Of a stretch of 64,000 nucleotides of DNA, positions 11,842 through 22,332 are shown in pieces (the first letter of the stretch is position 1; every line of letters starts with the position of its first letter). The stretch is from Lasiosphaeria ovina. Lineage: Eukaryota > Ascomycota > Sordariomycetes > Sordariales > Lasiosphaeriaceae. Location of the stretch: the NCBI GenBank assembly GCA_033439765.1, contig JAULSN010000003.1, positions 4,774,001 through 4,838,000 of the forward strand. Reading direction: 5' to 3'. The notes below the pieces were generated by a model. That model saw only the letters and a program-made list of their open reading frames with translations, was not told the origin of the DNA and searched no databases. The translations under genes and the position numbers were made by a program.

Positions 11842-14411
11842 AAAGGAAGAGCAGGTCAGGGTAGGAACTGGTGAAGGTGAGAGCGAGAGTGAGAGTGGGA
11901 AAACGCAAGGAAGAAAAGAGGAAGGAGGAGCGACCCGAATAAAGGCTAGAGAGTGGAAAGATAAGAGGCAGGAGTGAGAAAGTGAAGTCTGAGACGAGAG
12001 TGACAATTAGATGGAAGATGGCATGCTGGAAGCTAGGAGGTAAGCTGAAGGATACCGAATTTTAGCAGCTGAGTACATACACGTCTGTTCAAACTGTGTA
12101 TCCATCCACAATAAATCCAAATTTGATGGCATCATAGTAATCACTGGAGTCCTTAGTCGCCATTAATACTAAAAAAACGCTAGGTACTTGAACGTCGATG
12201 TAGACAAATCATCCATCTTCATGAACGATCTCTTTCTCAGAGATGACAGAAGCAGGCCGCTTATACGGATACCAAGAGGAACAAAAGGAACGACTCTACT
12301 CTCCTAGCTTCTAGTATTTTTTCCAATCTATTCTTCCATGGTTTAGTTAAGTACTAATGTCTCATGAGACCCCTTAGACGTACCAGGATAATAAAAATGC
12401 CGAATAATAGGCGTCTAAGACGCGTCCGCTTGTGAAAGAGCCTTCTAAAAAGTCATATAAATTAGGAGAGGGTAGCCCTTTTCCTCGCCTAAGCTTTCAT
12501 ATCTCAGCTCCAAATTAACGGCTGCTCCAGTCTAGCCACAGAAAGGTATTCTCATTATAATATCTAACTCCTATTCTTTACGCGCGTTTTTAGTGGAAAG
12601 GAGGGGTCGGCATACGATGCGGTACTCGTAATTAGGTAGCTGTTAAGCAGATTATAGGGATGAGTAGATAGGACGGCCCCCGGTAAGCCCGCTTCACTAC
12701 CCCTACCTTACTGGAGGTATGCCCGTATCTCGGTCTTTCTTGACCCTAATAAGTGGGGAGGAATTGACATGTAAATATTCTCGGCACCTCGAGGGAGACG
12801 CCATTTGCTCTCAACTATGTTTCCATTGCTAGAGCACCAGGGCTAGAAACTAGCGTGCCCTGTTGCCGAAAGACGCCCGAGGGGCATGAGGAGCTCGGAG
12901 AGTTCCAGGAGCCAGGAGCCAGGAGCCAGGAGCCAGGAGCCAGGAGCCAGGAGCCAGGAGCCAAAAGATAGACGCCAGCACCAGTCACCGCGCCTTCGCC
13001 GCCCTCTCGCAAACTAATAAACGAGATTGCACTGGCGCAGCATATCACCTTCAAATAAAAATGCTCGCTAACTATAATATATTTCGTCTGCTTCAATAGG
13101 ACTTGCTGCCTTAAGGAGGGACTTCCACAGTTAGATTTATCACAAAAGTGACCTGGCTCATACCCATCACCATGTACACATTAACACAGGCATTTGCCGC
13201 GGTACAGCAAAAGATCGATCAATTGAACGGCACCGACAGAGTCATACCGGCCCGCTCACGAACCTTACCACCGCCATGCAAGATCAAAGTTTTCACCCAG
13301 GGCACATAAACTCGCTAACTGTCTTCTCTATGAGTCTCGTATTGGTGGTAGATACAAGAAGATAATATAACTAAATCACAACCGCGAGGCTCGAGCCTCC
13401 TGCTATTTATCTGACTTCGAATTATGCATTCTTTGCGAGAGTATTTAGTCGGACCATCGCTACGGTCTATTTTGACCCCAAGCACACCAGCGAGGAGAAC
13501 TTATAAGTAAATTTTTGATTTTAATATTAGAAAGAAAGCATTTCCTACGACTAGGGTAGCTAATGTACTTATGTAAGTAAAATGCATTTCCTATTCTAAA
13601 CCACTAGAAACGCACTTGCTGTTACTGTAATTTTGTTCTAAATATTATTCAACAACGTACTGGTTATTGATATCAGCCGTGTGCAAGGGCTAATCTTTAA
13701 TCGTGCTGGGGACTTAGACTTGGTCACTGGTTGTTCCAATGACAATGGGAGCAAACCAAACTACGTGCAATATTGCCGATATGAGACGGATCAAACAGCC
13801 CCCTTGTACCCTCCGAGCAGAAACTCAGTTTCACTGAGACAAAAAGAAGAAGACAAATGTGAGGTGAAAGTGCTGAGATAAGGTTGGGAAGTACGAAGTA
13901 ACAACAAAAAAGATGAGGCTGCTAAGAAGGCATATCCAATAGATTGGGCTGCGTGTCACGGTGGAGTGCTTTCTGCAGTCCAATCTCTAAATAATTGTTA
14001 GCGGGTGGCTCTCCTAGATCTGAAGGGCCCTAGTATTACGGCTCGACCTTAATATTTTTCACCGAGGGAGACAATAGCTATTATGTAGCCACACCTTGAA
14101 CTTGTTGTTCTTTTCTTTGTCTGTCGGACAGCATTGGGCTTTCAGTTCCATAGGCGAACAAATAGCGATGCTCAAGAGGACATAGCCTGGACATCAACTC
14201 AGAGGACAAGACTGGTTTGGTGGCCTCATAGTATGGCGGCCAAGACGGCCTTGCGCCGCCGCAAGGGCATAAACTCGTGTTTATCATGTGGCGGAAATAT
14301 ATATAATAATCATGGTAGAGTAAAAAGTTGCAATGGCAGGCAAACCTAACGCTCGCACATTGGCCGTCTCCGATATTTAAACGCCAAAAAAAAGATAAGC
14401 TAGCACTTTTC
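11842..14411. other. AT-rich gene-poor region
   Basis: From about 12.0 to 14.1 kb the sequence is visibly AT-rich with many stops in all frames and no supported gene. It contains a 7-base tandem repeat at 12905-12963. The composition resembles RIP-affected relic DNA, but no element ends were recognised. The last 300 bases are the 3' flank of the J-domain gene. Confidence 0.4.
12905..12963. repeat. CCAGGAG heptamer tandem repeat
   Basis: Eight consecutive perfect CCAGGAG units followed by a partial copy, in otherwise AT-rich DNA. Confidence 0.95.
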
Positions 14412-15326
14412 CTACCGGCGAAGGGGTCTGACATTTCCCTGCTGCAAGTGTCCAGGTGACGCGTATTCCCAGGCGTTTCGCTGCCGCAAGAAGGCGTCAA
14501 CCCTGTCCTCCTTGCCCAGGCCCGAAATCTGGCTTTGGTGGTGCTGGAAATCATGGTGGATGGAGCTATGCCGCTGGTCTCGCGTTTCCAGCAGAGTCGC
14601 AGAGTTCATTTCCGCCCGTGTGGCCTGCCCCCAAATGCCGACGAGTACGAAGAGGGCGATGACGCTCGCGAAGCCGCCGTTGGACATGAACCGCGGCTCC
14701 TGCTTCTTCCCATCTCGCTCCTGGTACCAGCGCTCCCAGTCCTCCCATGTGGCATTCGCGCTGGCATTGCCAGGTCTCTGCCTCCACGCCTTGTCCACAT
14801 CGCGCCAGGTGCTCCGCACGTCGGGCTCAGATTGGTCATTCTGTGTTTTTGGTTGCTTCCATCCGGTGCCGTAGAGGTCGTACAGCCGGCGCTTGTCGGG
14901 GTTGCTGAGGATGTCGTTGGCTGCAATGACAAGCCGGTAGCGATCGAGCTTCGTGACGGAGGGAATGCCGTCGTGGGAGCTGTGGCAATGTCGATCGGGA
15001 TGGTAGAGCATAACCAGCTGGTAGAAGCGGCCCTTGTCGTAGGGGCTTTTGCTGGCCTGCGCGAAGATCTCGTAGGGGGTGGGAGAGGGAGAGGCCGGCC
15101 AATGCGGCGGGTCGGCGTCCTTCACATCTGGTCGATGACCCTCGTCTTGAACAGATGCATATCGGCGGGTGTGGCGGAGATGGTTCTGGTCCAAGATGTG
15201 CGAGTCTGTAGCAGGACCCCGCAGCACATGCGACGATACTGGGGACGCTATCAACGGCAAAGGGCGGAACGAGGAGAAGACGCCGGGGTAGGAGCAGAGT
15301 GCGGCCGTTGAGTTTTTGAGGACCAT
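14412..15326 (-). CDS. J-domain (DnaJ-like) membrane protein, probably mitochondrial
   Basis: A single-exon ORF of 304 residues from the ATG at 15326; the frame is open slightly further upstream but without another ATG. Residues about 1-60 are rich in Ser, Arg and Leu without acidic residues until RRYASVQDE, like a mitochondrial presequence with cleavage near RRYAS. The J domain spans about 80-150 (TPYEIF.., helix II, YHPDRH with the HPD tripeptide, then AANDILSNPDKRRLYDLYG). A Trp-rich region follows, and a single transmembrane segment near 225-245 (GGFASVIALFVLVGIWG). HPD J proteins stimulate Hsp70 ATPase; here the likely role is at a mitochondrial membrane. The Tc1 element lies about 220 bases upstream of its start. 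Confidence 0.85.
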   Translation of the reverse strand: MVLKNSTAALCSYPGVFSSFRPLPLIASPVSSHVLRGPATDSHILDQNHLRHTRRYASVQDEGHRPDVKDADPPHWPASPSPTPYEIFAQASKSPYDKGRFYQLVMLYHPDRHCHSSHDGIPSVTKLDRYRLVIAANDILSNPDKRRLYDLYGTGWKQPKTQNDQSEPDVRSTWRDVDKAWRQRPGNASANATWEDWERWYQERDGKKQEPRFMSNGGFASVIALFVLVGIWGQATRAEMNSATLLETRDQRHSSIHHDFQHHQSQISGLGKEDRVDAFLRQRNAWEYASPGHLQQGNVRPLRR

Positions 15327-15544
15327 TATGTCGGACAAGAGACGCTCATGGTTGCAAGGCTCTGTCGACAGAGAAGAACCATGACGTTCCCAATGCCCGG
15401 GCTTGACTTGGAGGAGTGGCGGACGAATCGCAGACAGACTTTGGCTGGAGCGTTACGCGGACTCAAAAGCACCTGGAATTCCTGTGTCGCGGTCGGGGCT
15501 GCCGTTTTTGATTGGTCGGCTATGCCGAATTTGATTGGCTGCTA

Positions 15545-16943
15545 CAGTGGGGCTGCAAAAGTTCCGAGCCCCACCCACTTTACGCGTCGCGCTCGCGTAT
15601 CACACTCCCACACCTCCTTCTTTCAACCCACCACAAATCCTTCAACAATGGAGGCAAAGCCTCCAAATAAGCACTATAGCCCTCACAAACGCACCAGAAT
15701 TTCTATGGGGGTTCAAAATGGCAAACCGAAAAGCCAGGTTGCCCTTGAAGAAGGCTGCTCGCCAGGGTCGGTATTTGGCATCGCGAAACGATATCGCGTT
15801 CAACAATTAGCAGTTGCATTACCTAGGTCTGGCCGCCCGAAAGTCCTCATAGAATACGATAAAAGGCATATCTTACGTCTGATCAATTAAGATCCTTTCA
15901 TTTCCAGCCTAGAAATCAAAATCCAGGCTGGTTTAACCTGCCATATTAATACGATAACCCGGTGGCTCAAAATTCAGGGCATCCAGCATACTATAGCCCT
16001 TCGGCGACCCAAATTAAACGCAGGACTTGCTCAAAAACGTCTAAAATTCGCCCAATAGTATATTACGAAGCCTGACAACTTCTGGAAGATATGGATTTTT
16101 AGCGATGAGGTGACTATGGCGCGTAGTGATGGTGAAAAACAGAAGTGGGTTTTTTGTCGACGTGTATATTTAACTCCCCTATTTTATATCGTAATAATTA
16201 ATAACGTTTAGGGCGAAAGACTACTGCCAAAAAATGTCTAGGGTAAATCCAAACCAACGAGATATAGCCAGATGTTTTGGGGGGCCTTTTCCTTTTTCAG
16301 AAAATCCTCACTAGTTCCTTTATATGGGCATCCTGATTCCCCCCGTAGTGGAGTTAACGTACAACGAATACTCGAAACCCTTCAGGCCGAATTGCCTAAT
16401 ATTTGCGATCCTGGATTAATATTCATGTAAGATAACGCTCGTACGCATATAGCGATTCTCGTGCAAGATTGGTTAATCCCTTGGGCTGAAGAGGAGGGCG
16501 TTGAGTTGATCGATTGGCCGCCATATTCACCTGATCTGAATCCTATCGAAAATCTCTGGAAACTTCTCAAAAAAGAAATCTACAAAAGATATCCGGAGCT
16601 TTCAGACATGCCAAAAAACGAGAAAAGCTTACAACAGTTACGAGAAGCAGCGGTGGAAGTGTGGAACGATTTTCCAGATGAGCTGTAGCAAGAGTTAGCT
16701 GAGAGCATGCGACGCAGGTTGGCTGCAGTTATCGCTGCGGATGGGTGGTATACGAAGTACTAGGGGGTGATGATAGGCATCAAAATGAAGTCTGGGTTCT
16801 AACGAGTATTTTGCATCTGATTTTATTTAGTTCCTATAGAAATTGGGTGTGCAATTGATGGTTGAAGTTAAAGGATACCTTCTGGTACTTTGACGCGTTT
16901 TCGCGTAAAGTGGCCCGGGCTCGGAACTTTTGCAGCCCCACTG
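15545..16943 (+). mobile_element. Tc1/mariner-type DNA transposon, complete ends, inactivated
   Basis: A 1,399-base element bounded by 42-base terminal inverted repeats starting CAGTGGGGCTGCAAAAGTTC at both ends, with only about three mismatches around positions 28-30. It is flanked by TA at 15543-15544 and 16944-16945, the target duplication of this superfamily. It contains one transposase reading frame (15648-16763) broken by stops. It inserted between the start of the J-domain gene and the 3' end of the gene at 16962-17952, leaving only about 16 bases after that gene's stop codon. Confidence 0.93.
15648..16763 (+). pseudogene. Tc1-like transposase broken by six in-frame stops
   Basis: One continuous frame from the ATG at 15648 to the terminal TAG at 16761-16763, interrupted at 15888 (TAA), 16056 (TAG), 16209 (TAG), 16239 (TAG), 16428 (TAA) and 16686 (TAG), with no frameshift. 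Order of features: N-terminal HTH region (VALEEGCSPGSVFGIAKRY), GRPK linker, WIFSDE with the first catalytic Asp, stop-DNARTHIA with the second Asp, and WPPYSPDLNPIENLW with the catalytic Glu. By count, 38 residues separate the second Asp from Glu, against 34 in classical Tc1. The stop just before DNAR most simply derives from CAA or CAG by C-to-T change, as in RIP. No functional protein is expected. Confidence 0.93.
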
Positions 16944-16961
16944 TAATCTACAACTGCTAAT

Positions 16962-17952
16962 CTACATTTGAGCCCAGACAACTTCCGCGTACGTTTCCAG
17001 TTCTTGAACGCTGAAAACCAAATCTCCCTCACCAGGGCCTGGATCTCTGAGGAAGAGAAGCCGGAACGACAGGACCAATGCACCCCTAGTGACATTGTAC
17101 GATATCGGATCGGTAGTGGCGTTCTGGGTAATTGTGATGCTTTGTCTAAGCACAGGTGTTGGGTGTTGAAGAGAGTGTCGCGTTGTGGTAGCTCCAGGGC
17201 GAACTGCCACCTCTTCCTCCCATTTTTCCAAAAGGATTCTAGTACCGTCAAACTTGATAAGAAGAACAATCTTGACCTCGTGGTTTGACATAGAAAACCA
17301 CCGCTTCATAATTAAATATAATTGCCCTAACGTCTGAGAGAATCCCGCCTCGATAACAAGTGTTGGCCAGGAACCTTTAGTAGTTCGTTGAGGCATTGGG
17401 CCACCAGCTGAATCACCCTCTTTACCGCTTTGTCCTTGTTGTCCTAGAAGTGTAGTACTACCAATGTCTTTCCAATTGTCCAATAAACCCATATTGTGAA
17501 CTTGCCCGAGAAACTTGTTATATAGCCGTTTGTGAAGTTGCTTATGAAGGTCAGTCGTGATCGTGATAATAAGGATCTGAGAATTACTGTCGTAATCACA
17601 AAAGCGGTACCTGCGGCCTTGGTTTTCTCGCTTCTCTCACTTACGTTGGATTTTGGTGAAATGACTAGGAGAGACGTCTAAATAATTAGTATACCATATA
17701 GAAATAAAAGGGTAATACCATACTTATGACGGTGAGGGAATCCCCACTAGTATGATCAATTCTGTTAAAGAGATCTCGCACTTTGGTGAATCGTATGGTC
17801 TGGGAATCGTCGGTCTGGGAATCGCTATCTTTTGTCGAGTTTACCGAAGTAAGTATGGTAGACGTCGACAGAACTGCCGATGAAGCCGATACCGACGTAG
17901 ATGCAGCCGATGGAGATACCGCCGGCGGCGGCCTCGATGTAATTGATGCCAT
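16962..17952 (-). CDS. Conserved fungal hypothetical protein squeezed between two transposons
   Basis: Probable exons are 17952-17724 and 17617-16962. The intron starts GTATGG and uses an AAG acceptor, which is needed to restore frame, giving about 294 residues. The N-terminus is a Ser/Thr/Pro-rich leader followed by TIRFTKVRDLFNRIDH. Exon 2 begins RRYRFCDYDSNSQIL and carries the phrases KGSWPTLVIEAGFSQTL, SNHEVKIVLLIKFD, LEKWEEE and TRGALVLSFRLLFLRDPGPG. I recognise these as a repeated, uncharacterised protein family common in Pezizomycotina genomes. No catalytic motif is known to me. The stop is about 16 bases from the Tc1 end and the start about 110 bases from the Fot1-like end, so its native promoter may be cut off. 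The unusual acceptor leaves open early pseudogenisation. Confidence 0.6.
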
Positions 17953-18062
17953 GGCGAAGTGTTGCTGAAGCTGGGATCCATGACGCGGGATGCGTGGGGA
18001 AACTATTGGAGGGGTATCTGGGTGCTCGAGCTTATTGAAAATGGCGGGGCGGGTCCACACTA

Positions 18063-19700
18063 ACGTATTTCCCTGTCATCCTGGCCACCCTGGCATTGTG
18101 GCCACATCTGGAATAGTCTCCCTACTGTGGCTTTAAGGAAAGAAGAAAAGAAACACCACGGCAATAAAACAACAACAACAATATCACAACCTTCTCCAAT
18201 TTGACCATCTTAGACCTCATTGGCATCACCAGCTTCAGAGGAATTAAATAATATCTTTTTTTTTACGATACGATACCGACTTTTCGTCAAGAAACGCAAG
18301 ATTCGGAATTTATCCAGATCTAAGACCGTCTCCACATACGCCTAACGTTATACCTACTATCATACTGTTGAACTGCGTGCCTATATAGGCCTGAACTCAG
18401 CGCCTATATAGGGTGCACAATGCAGCAGGCGGAGCGGAAGCGGTAGCGTAGTCGGGAACCAAGTGCAGGGTAGGTCGATCAAGTGCAGGGTAGACTGTAG
18501 GGAACTGTGCCCTACGGTCCGATACAACAGTGCTTCTGCAAGGCACTGAGGGAAGCAGGCTGACTAACTACAGGCCTGTAGAACTCTGCTACAGGCCTGC
18601 CACTCAGACTGTGAGGACTCTGCTCAGCAGTCTACCTTGTAGGCTGTAGGGGACTCTGCCCTGCAGTCAGGGTCTTCGGAACCAACTGTGGGTACTGAAG
18701 AAGACGGAGAGGAGTTGTATTATAGAAGTATAGTACAAAGAGTGGTGAGTGCAATGCTTGCTTGCTTAGAAGGAAATCTATCTAAGGGAAAGGACAGGTC
18801 TATATAGACCTAAGGTGGGCTCTCTAGAAGGTTCTAGAGGCCCACAGGCTCCGTAAACAGCTCTGTATTCTACAGTCTTCTAGTGGGCTTGTTGTAAGGA
18901 AAGAGCACCCCGAGCACATGCGCACACCTTTGTGTGCGCCCACCACCTGTCACCAACTGGCCTGACCACTGCCAGTTGGCACAATCACTACTGTCACAAA
19001 GAACGGAGCCCCTGAGCCCCTGAGCATGTATATAAGCAGTGGCCCTCGCCCGCCTTCCTTTGCGAGGGCCAGGTTGAAGTCTCTCACTAATGCCACTCAT
19101 TGCTCACCCTTCTTCTTGCCTACATTGTGACCACCTTGATCAGGCGTACCTGCCTTCTCTTACATATAGGAGGAGATCAAGAATATAGTGGCTACTCTTA
19201 TCACCGTATGCCCAACTCCCCACCGGCCAGCTATTACCTTCCTCGAACGCATCTCTATCCAAGCTATCTCCGAAGCCCTATTACGTGGAAAGCTTAACGA
19301 GGAGCTAGTCCAGAAGGGTAAGAACGCCAGAAGGAAGCTCTCGAAGAAGTATCACGGCGAGGCGCGAGTTCTGACCGTCGCTGAATTGGAGTAGTCGAAG
19401 GAGGAGAGGCAGGTGAAGGAGGATCTCGAGGAGGCCGCAAAGCAAAGGAGAGCGGCACTCCGTGGTAAGATTGGGCTGGCCCAGTTTGTCTGGAAAGAGA
19501 TGCCTGTTACGTATGACTATTTCCACTGCGAATAGACTCTCCACTGTCAATTCTACAGAACATTCTACCCAGGCAAAACATCTTCTGCTGGCTAGTTTTT
19601 GGTGTGGGTGAATGATGGAGGGGGGTGCAATTGGTGGCTTACGCTACACCGATTTAGGTGGCCAGGATGCCAGGGTGGCCAAAATGACAGGGAAATACGT
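18063..19700 (+). mobile_element. Fot1/pogo-like DNA transposon, internally rearranged
   Basis: A 1,638-base unit with about 45-base terminal inverted repeats beginning ACGTATTTCCCTGTCAT and containing GGCCACCCTGGCAT in both copies, differing only at two 3-base spots. TA flanks both sides (18061-18062 and 19701-19702). Its right third encodes a transposase C-terminus (19.17-19.56 kb). The left and middle parts do not encode the rest: 18.36-19.17 kb instead holds GC-mixed sequence with repeated phrases (GCCTATATAGG, CAAGTGCAGGGTAG) and a TATATAAGCAG box. This suggests a nested insertion or replacement. Confidence 0.85.
19170..19560 (+). pseudogene. Remnant of pogo/Fot1 transposase C-terminus
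   Basis: The translation reads TLITVCPTPHRPAITFLERI, then a Lys/Arg-rich stretch (GKNARRKLSKKYHGEARVLT), VAELE, stop, SKEERQVKEDLEEAAKQRR and a tail ending in a stop near 19535. The basic, Glu-rich coiled tail with RVLTV.E matches the C-terminal end of fungal DDE superfamily (pogo/Fot1) transposases. The catalytic domain that should precede it is missing, so the gene is dead. It lies inside matching terminal inverted repeats, which supports the assignment. Confidence 0.7.
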
Positions 19701-19702
19701 TA

Positions 19703-20517
19703 GCCAAAAACGGCACCCAAAACCGCGACACAGACACTCACCGTGGAATTTCCCCTCGTGTCTTCGCTGGCGGCTGCAAAGCTACGTCCTCATTTTGGTG
19801 GGTACTTCGGAGTAAGGCGGTGGGGTAGAGGGACGTCGGTGGAACGTGCGTCGCATGCGAACAAGGCCTCGACCCAGCGCCCAGGGCAGTGGCAGGCTGG
19901 GAGGGCCAAAAGCGGGCAGGGCACAGCCACTGTGGACTGTGGAGTCGGCACAATCGGGCTCACGTGACGCAAAAACATCTTCACTTCAGCTTTTTGACAA
20001 CCTCGCAAATCTTGACGAGCCCTGCCGCCCTCACCCTCTCTGCCCCGCTTCCGACGAACATTCTCGCCGTACAAGGAACTCTTTGACTCGCAACAATTAC
20101 TACGAACCTCTCCCCCCGACGGGAAAACACCCTTCCACCACAGCGTGTGTCAATTCCCTTCGTGCCTTGTCAACGCATCTTCGACAATCGGCCATCGACG
20201 ACCCACTGCTGCTGCTGCCACCAGCTGCGACCTTTCTCTACAGCCTCGCCATAAAGTACTCCTTCCTCCCTCCACGGATCCCGTGGCAGCTCCATTTGCG
20301 TCCTAACCCCCCACGAAGGACTACCTTTGCACGGCTTCTAGCCGCGTTATGACTCGACGATAATAGCGCACCAACCAAGTCACGAATTCGCAACTTCCCC
20401 GCCCTTCCGCAACACTACGTCGTCTCATCCCAAGGACGAAGCGATCACAGCTTCGCCTATCCAATACTCCCATTATAATCTCCGCAGGACCGGCCGATCG
20501 CGCCAATTACTGCCAAG
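19703..20517. other. Promoter and 5' untranslated region of the Dhh1 gene
   Basis: GC-rich from about 19.8 kb, then strongly pyrimidine-rich with CTTCC and CCCC tracts between 20.0 and 20.5 kb, typical of a long fungal 5' leader. Open frames in this stretch (for example 19846-20352) show no domain and are read as non-coding. Confidence 0.5.
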
Positions 20518-22332
20518 ATGACAGACAGTCTCGTAGGAGACTTCGCTGCTGCGTCGTTGAAGTTTGTCACCTTCCCCTCCCCCGCCCCCGCTCGCGTCCG
20601 GCCCAGCTAACGGGAGACAAGTGATGGCGCCGACATGGAGTCTTGGAAGCAATCTCTCAATGTTCCTGCCAGGGACACAAGGCCTCAAACCGAGGTGAGA
20701 CGCGACACTTCTTTCCATTTGCACTCGACTGGCACACTGACCTTGCCCTCTCCCTAGGACGTAAAAAACCAAAAAGGACTCAGCTTCGAAGATATGGAAC
20801 TCCGCCGGGAATTGCTGATGGGGATTTTTGGAGCTGGCTTTGAGCAGCCTTCCCCCATTCAAGAAGAAGCTATCCCCGCTGCCCTTGTTGGCAAAGACAT
20901 CCTCGCGCGTGCCAAGAACGGAACGGGCAAGACGGCCGCCTTCGTCATTCCCGCTCTCCAACGAATCAACCCAAAAGTCTCCAAGATCCAATGCCTCATC
21001 CTAGTCCCGACCAGAGAACTCGCAATGCAGACATCCCAAGTCTGCAAAACCCTAGGCGCATACCTCGATATCAATGTCATGGTTACCACAGGTGGAACAG
21101 GATTGCGGGACGACATTGTGCGGCTCCAAGACCCCGTGCACATTGTCGTTGGAACGCCGGGCAGAATTCTTGACTTGGCAAGCAAGCAAGTAGCCGACCT
21201 GAGCGAGTGCCCCATGTTCATCATGGACGAGGCAGACAAGCTTCTCTCGGCCGAATTCACCCCTGTGATTGAGCAGGTGCTTCAGTTCCACCCCAAGGAC
21301 CGACAGGTCATGCTATTTTCCGCTACATTTCCCATCTCGGTCAAAGACTTCAAGGACCGGAACATGAACTCACCCTACGAGATCAACCTGATGGACGAGC
21401 TCACTCTGCGCGGTGTCACCCAGTACTACGCATATGTCGAGGAGAAGCAGAAGGTCCACTGCCTCAACACCTTGTTCTCCAAGCTCCAGATCAACCAGTC
21501 CATCATATTTTGCAATTCGACCAACCGTGTCGAGCTCCTCGCCAAGAAGATCACCGAACTTGGCTACTCTTGTTTCTACAGCCACGCCAAGATGGCACAG
21601 CACGCTCGAAACCGGGTCTTCCACGACTTCCGCAATGGCGTTTGCCGCAACCTAGTTTGCTCCGACTTGCTAACCCGTGGTATCGATATCCAGGCTGTAA
21701 ATGTTGTCATCAATTTTGACTTTCCCAAGAACGCCGAAACCTATCTTCACAGGATCGGTCGGTCAGGCCGCTTTGGCCATCTTGGTTTGGCTATCAACCT
21801 CATTAGCTGGGACGATCGGTTCAACCTGTATAACATTGAGCGCGACCTCGACACTGAGATCAAACCCATTCCTGACTCCATTGACAAGAGTCTCTATGCC
21901 TATGAGAACCCAGAGACGGTTCCTCGGCCCATCACAAACTTCCCACAAGCGTCCCAACAGATCCAGAAACCGCAGCAGACGTTGCCGCAGCCGTCGCCCA
22001 AATCTCCGCCAGCAGATCAGGAGCAATCGCCCAACCCACAAGTAATCACATCCTTCCCGAAACAAGAAAACTGGCAGACGCTGAGCGATCGGCAAAACGG
22101 GTCTGGCGCCCCGAACGCTAACCAGGGCTGGGGCGGATATCAAGGTCAAGGCAACCGAGGCCCCCCCAATCCTAACCGCCGTGGAGGTCGCGGTCGTGGT
22201 TATCAAGGCCAAGGTCGACAGCCACAGTACGGCGCTGGGCGCGGCCGCCCAGGTCAGGGTCAGGGTCAGGTTCAGGGTCAGGTTCAGGGCCAAGGCCAAG
22301 GGCAGGCTCAACCGCCCAGTCAGCAAGCTTGA
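20518..22332 (+). CDS. dhh1: Dhh1-type DEAD-box RNA helicase (mRNA decapping activator)
   Basis: Three exons: 20518-20561, 20622-20694 and 20758-22332, total 563 residues. Intron 1 (60 bases) runs GTTTGT to ACAAG with a perfect GCTAAC branch site. Intron 2 (63 bases) runs GTGAGA to CCCTAG. The N-terminus becomes [20 protein letters not shown], then [13 protein letters not shown]. All DEAD-box motifs are present: Q motif PSPIQEE, Walker A AKNGTGKT (about 91-98), PTRELA, GG, TPGR, DEAD (196-199), SAT, and [10 protein letters not shown] in domain 2. The core is near-identical in wording to the Dhh1/DDX6/Me31B family, which promotes decapping and translational repression in P bodies. The C-terminal tail (about 400-563) is Gln/Pro-rich, then RGG/GQGQ-rich, a likely phase-separation or RNA-binding tail. 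A simpler start at 20635 is possible, but the upstream exon fits the family. Confidence 0.95.

Noticed and set aside
11620..12006. N-terminal extension of the 2EXR protein
   Set aside because: Covers TG and hexamer simple repeats (poly-His-Thr and Cys-Ser runs); the ATG at 11619 is a better start.
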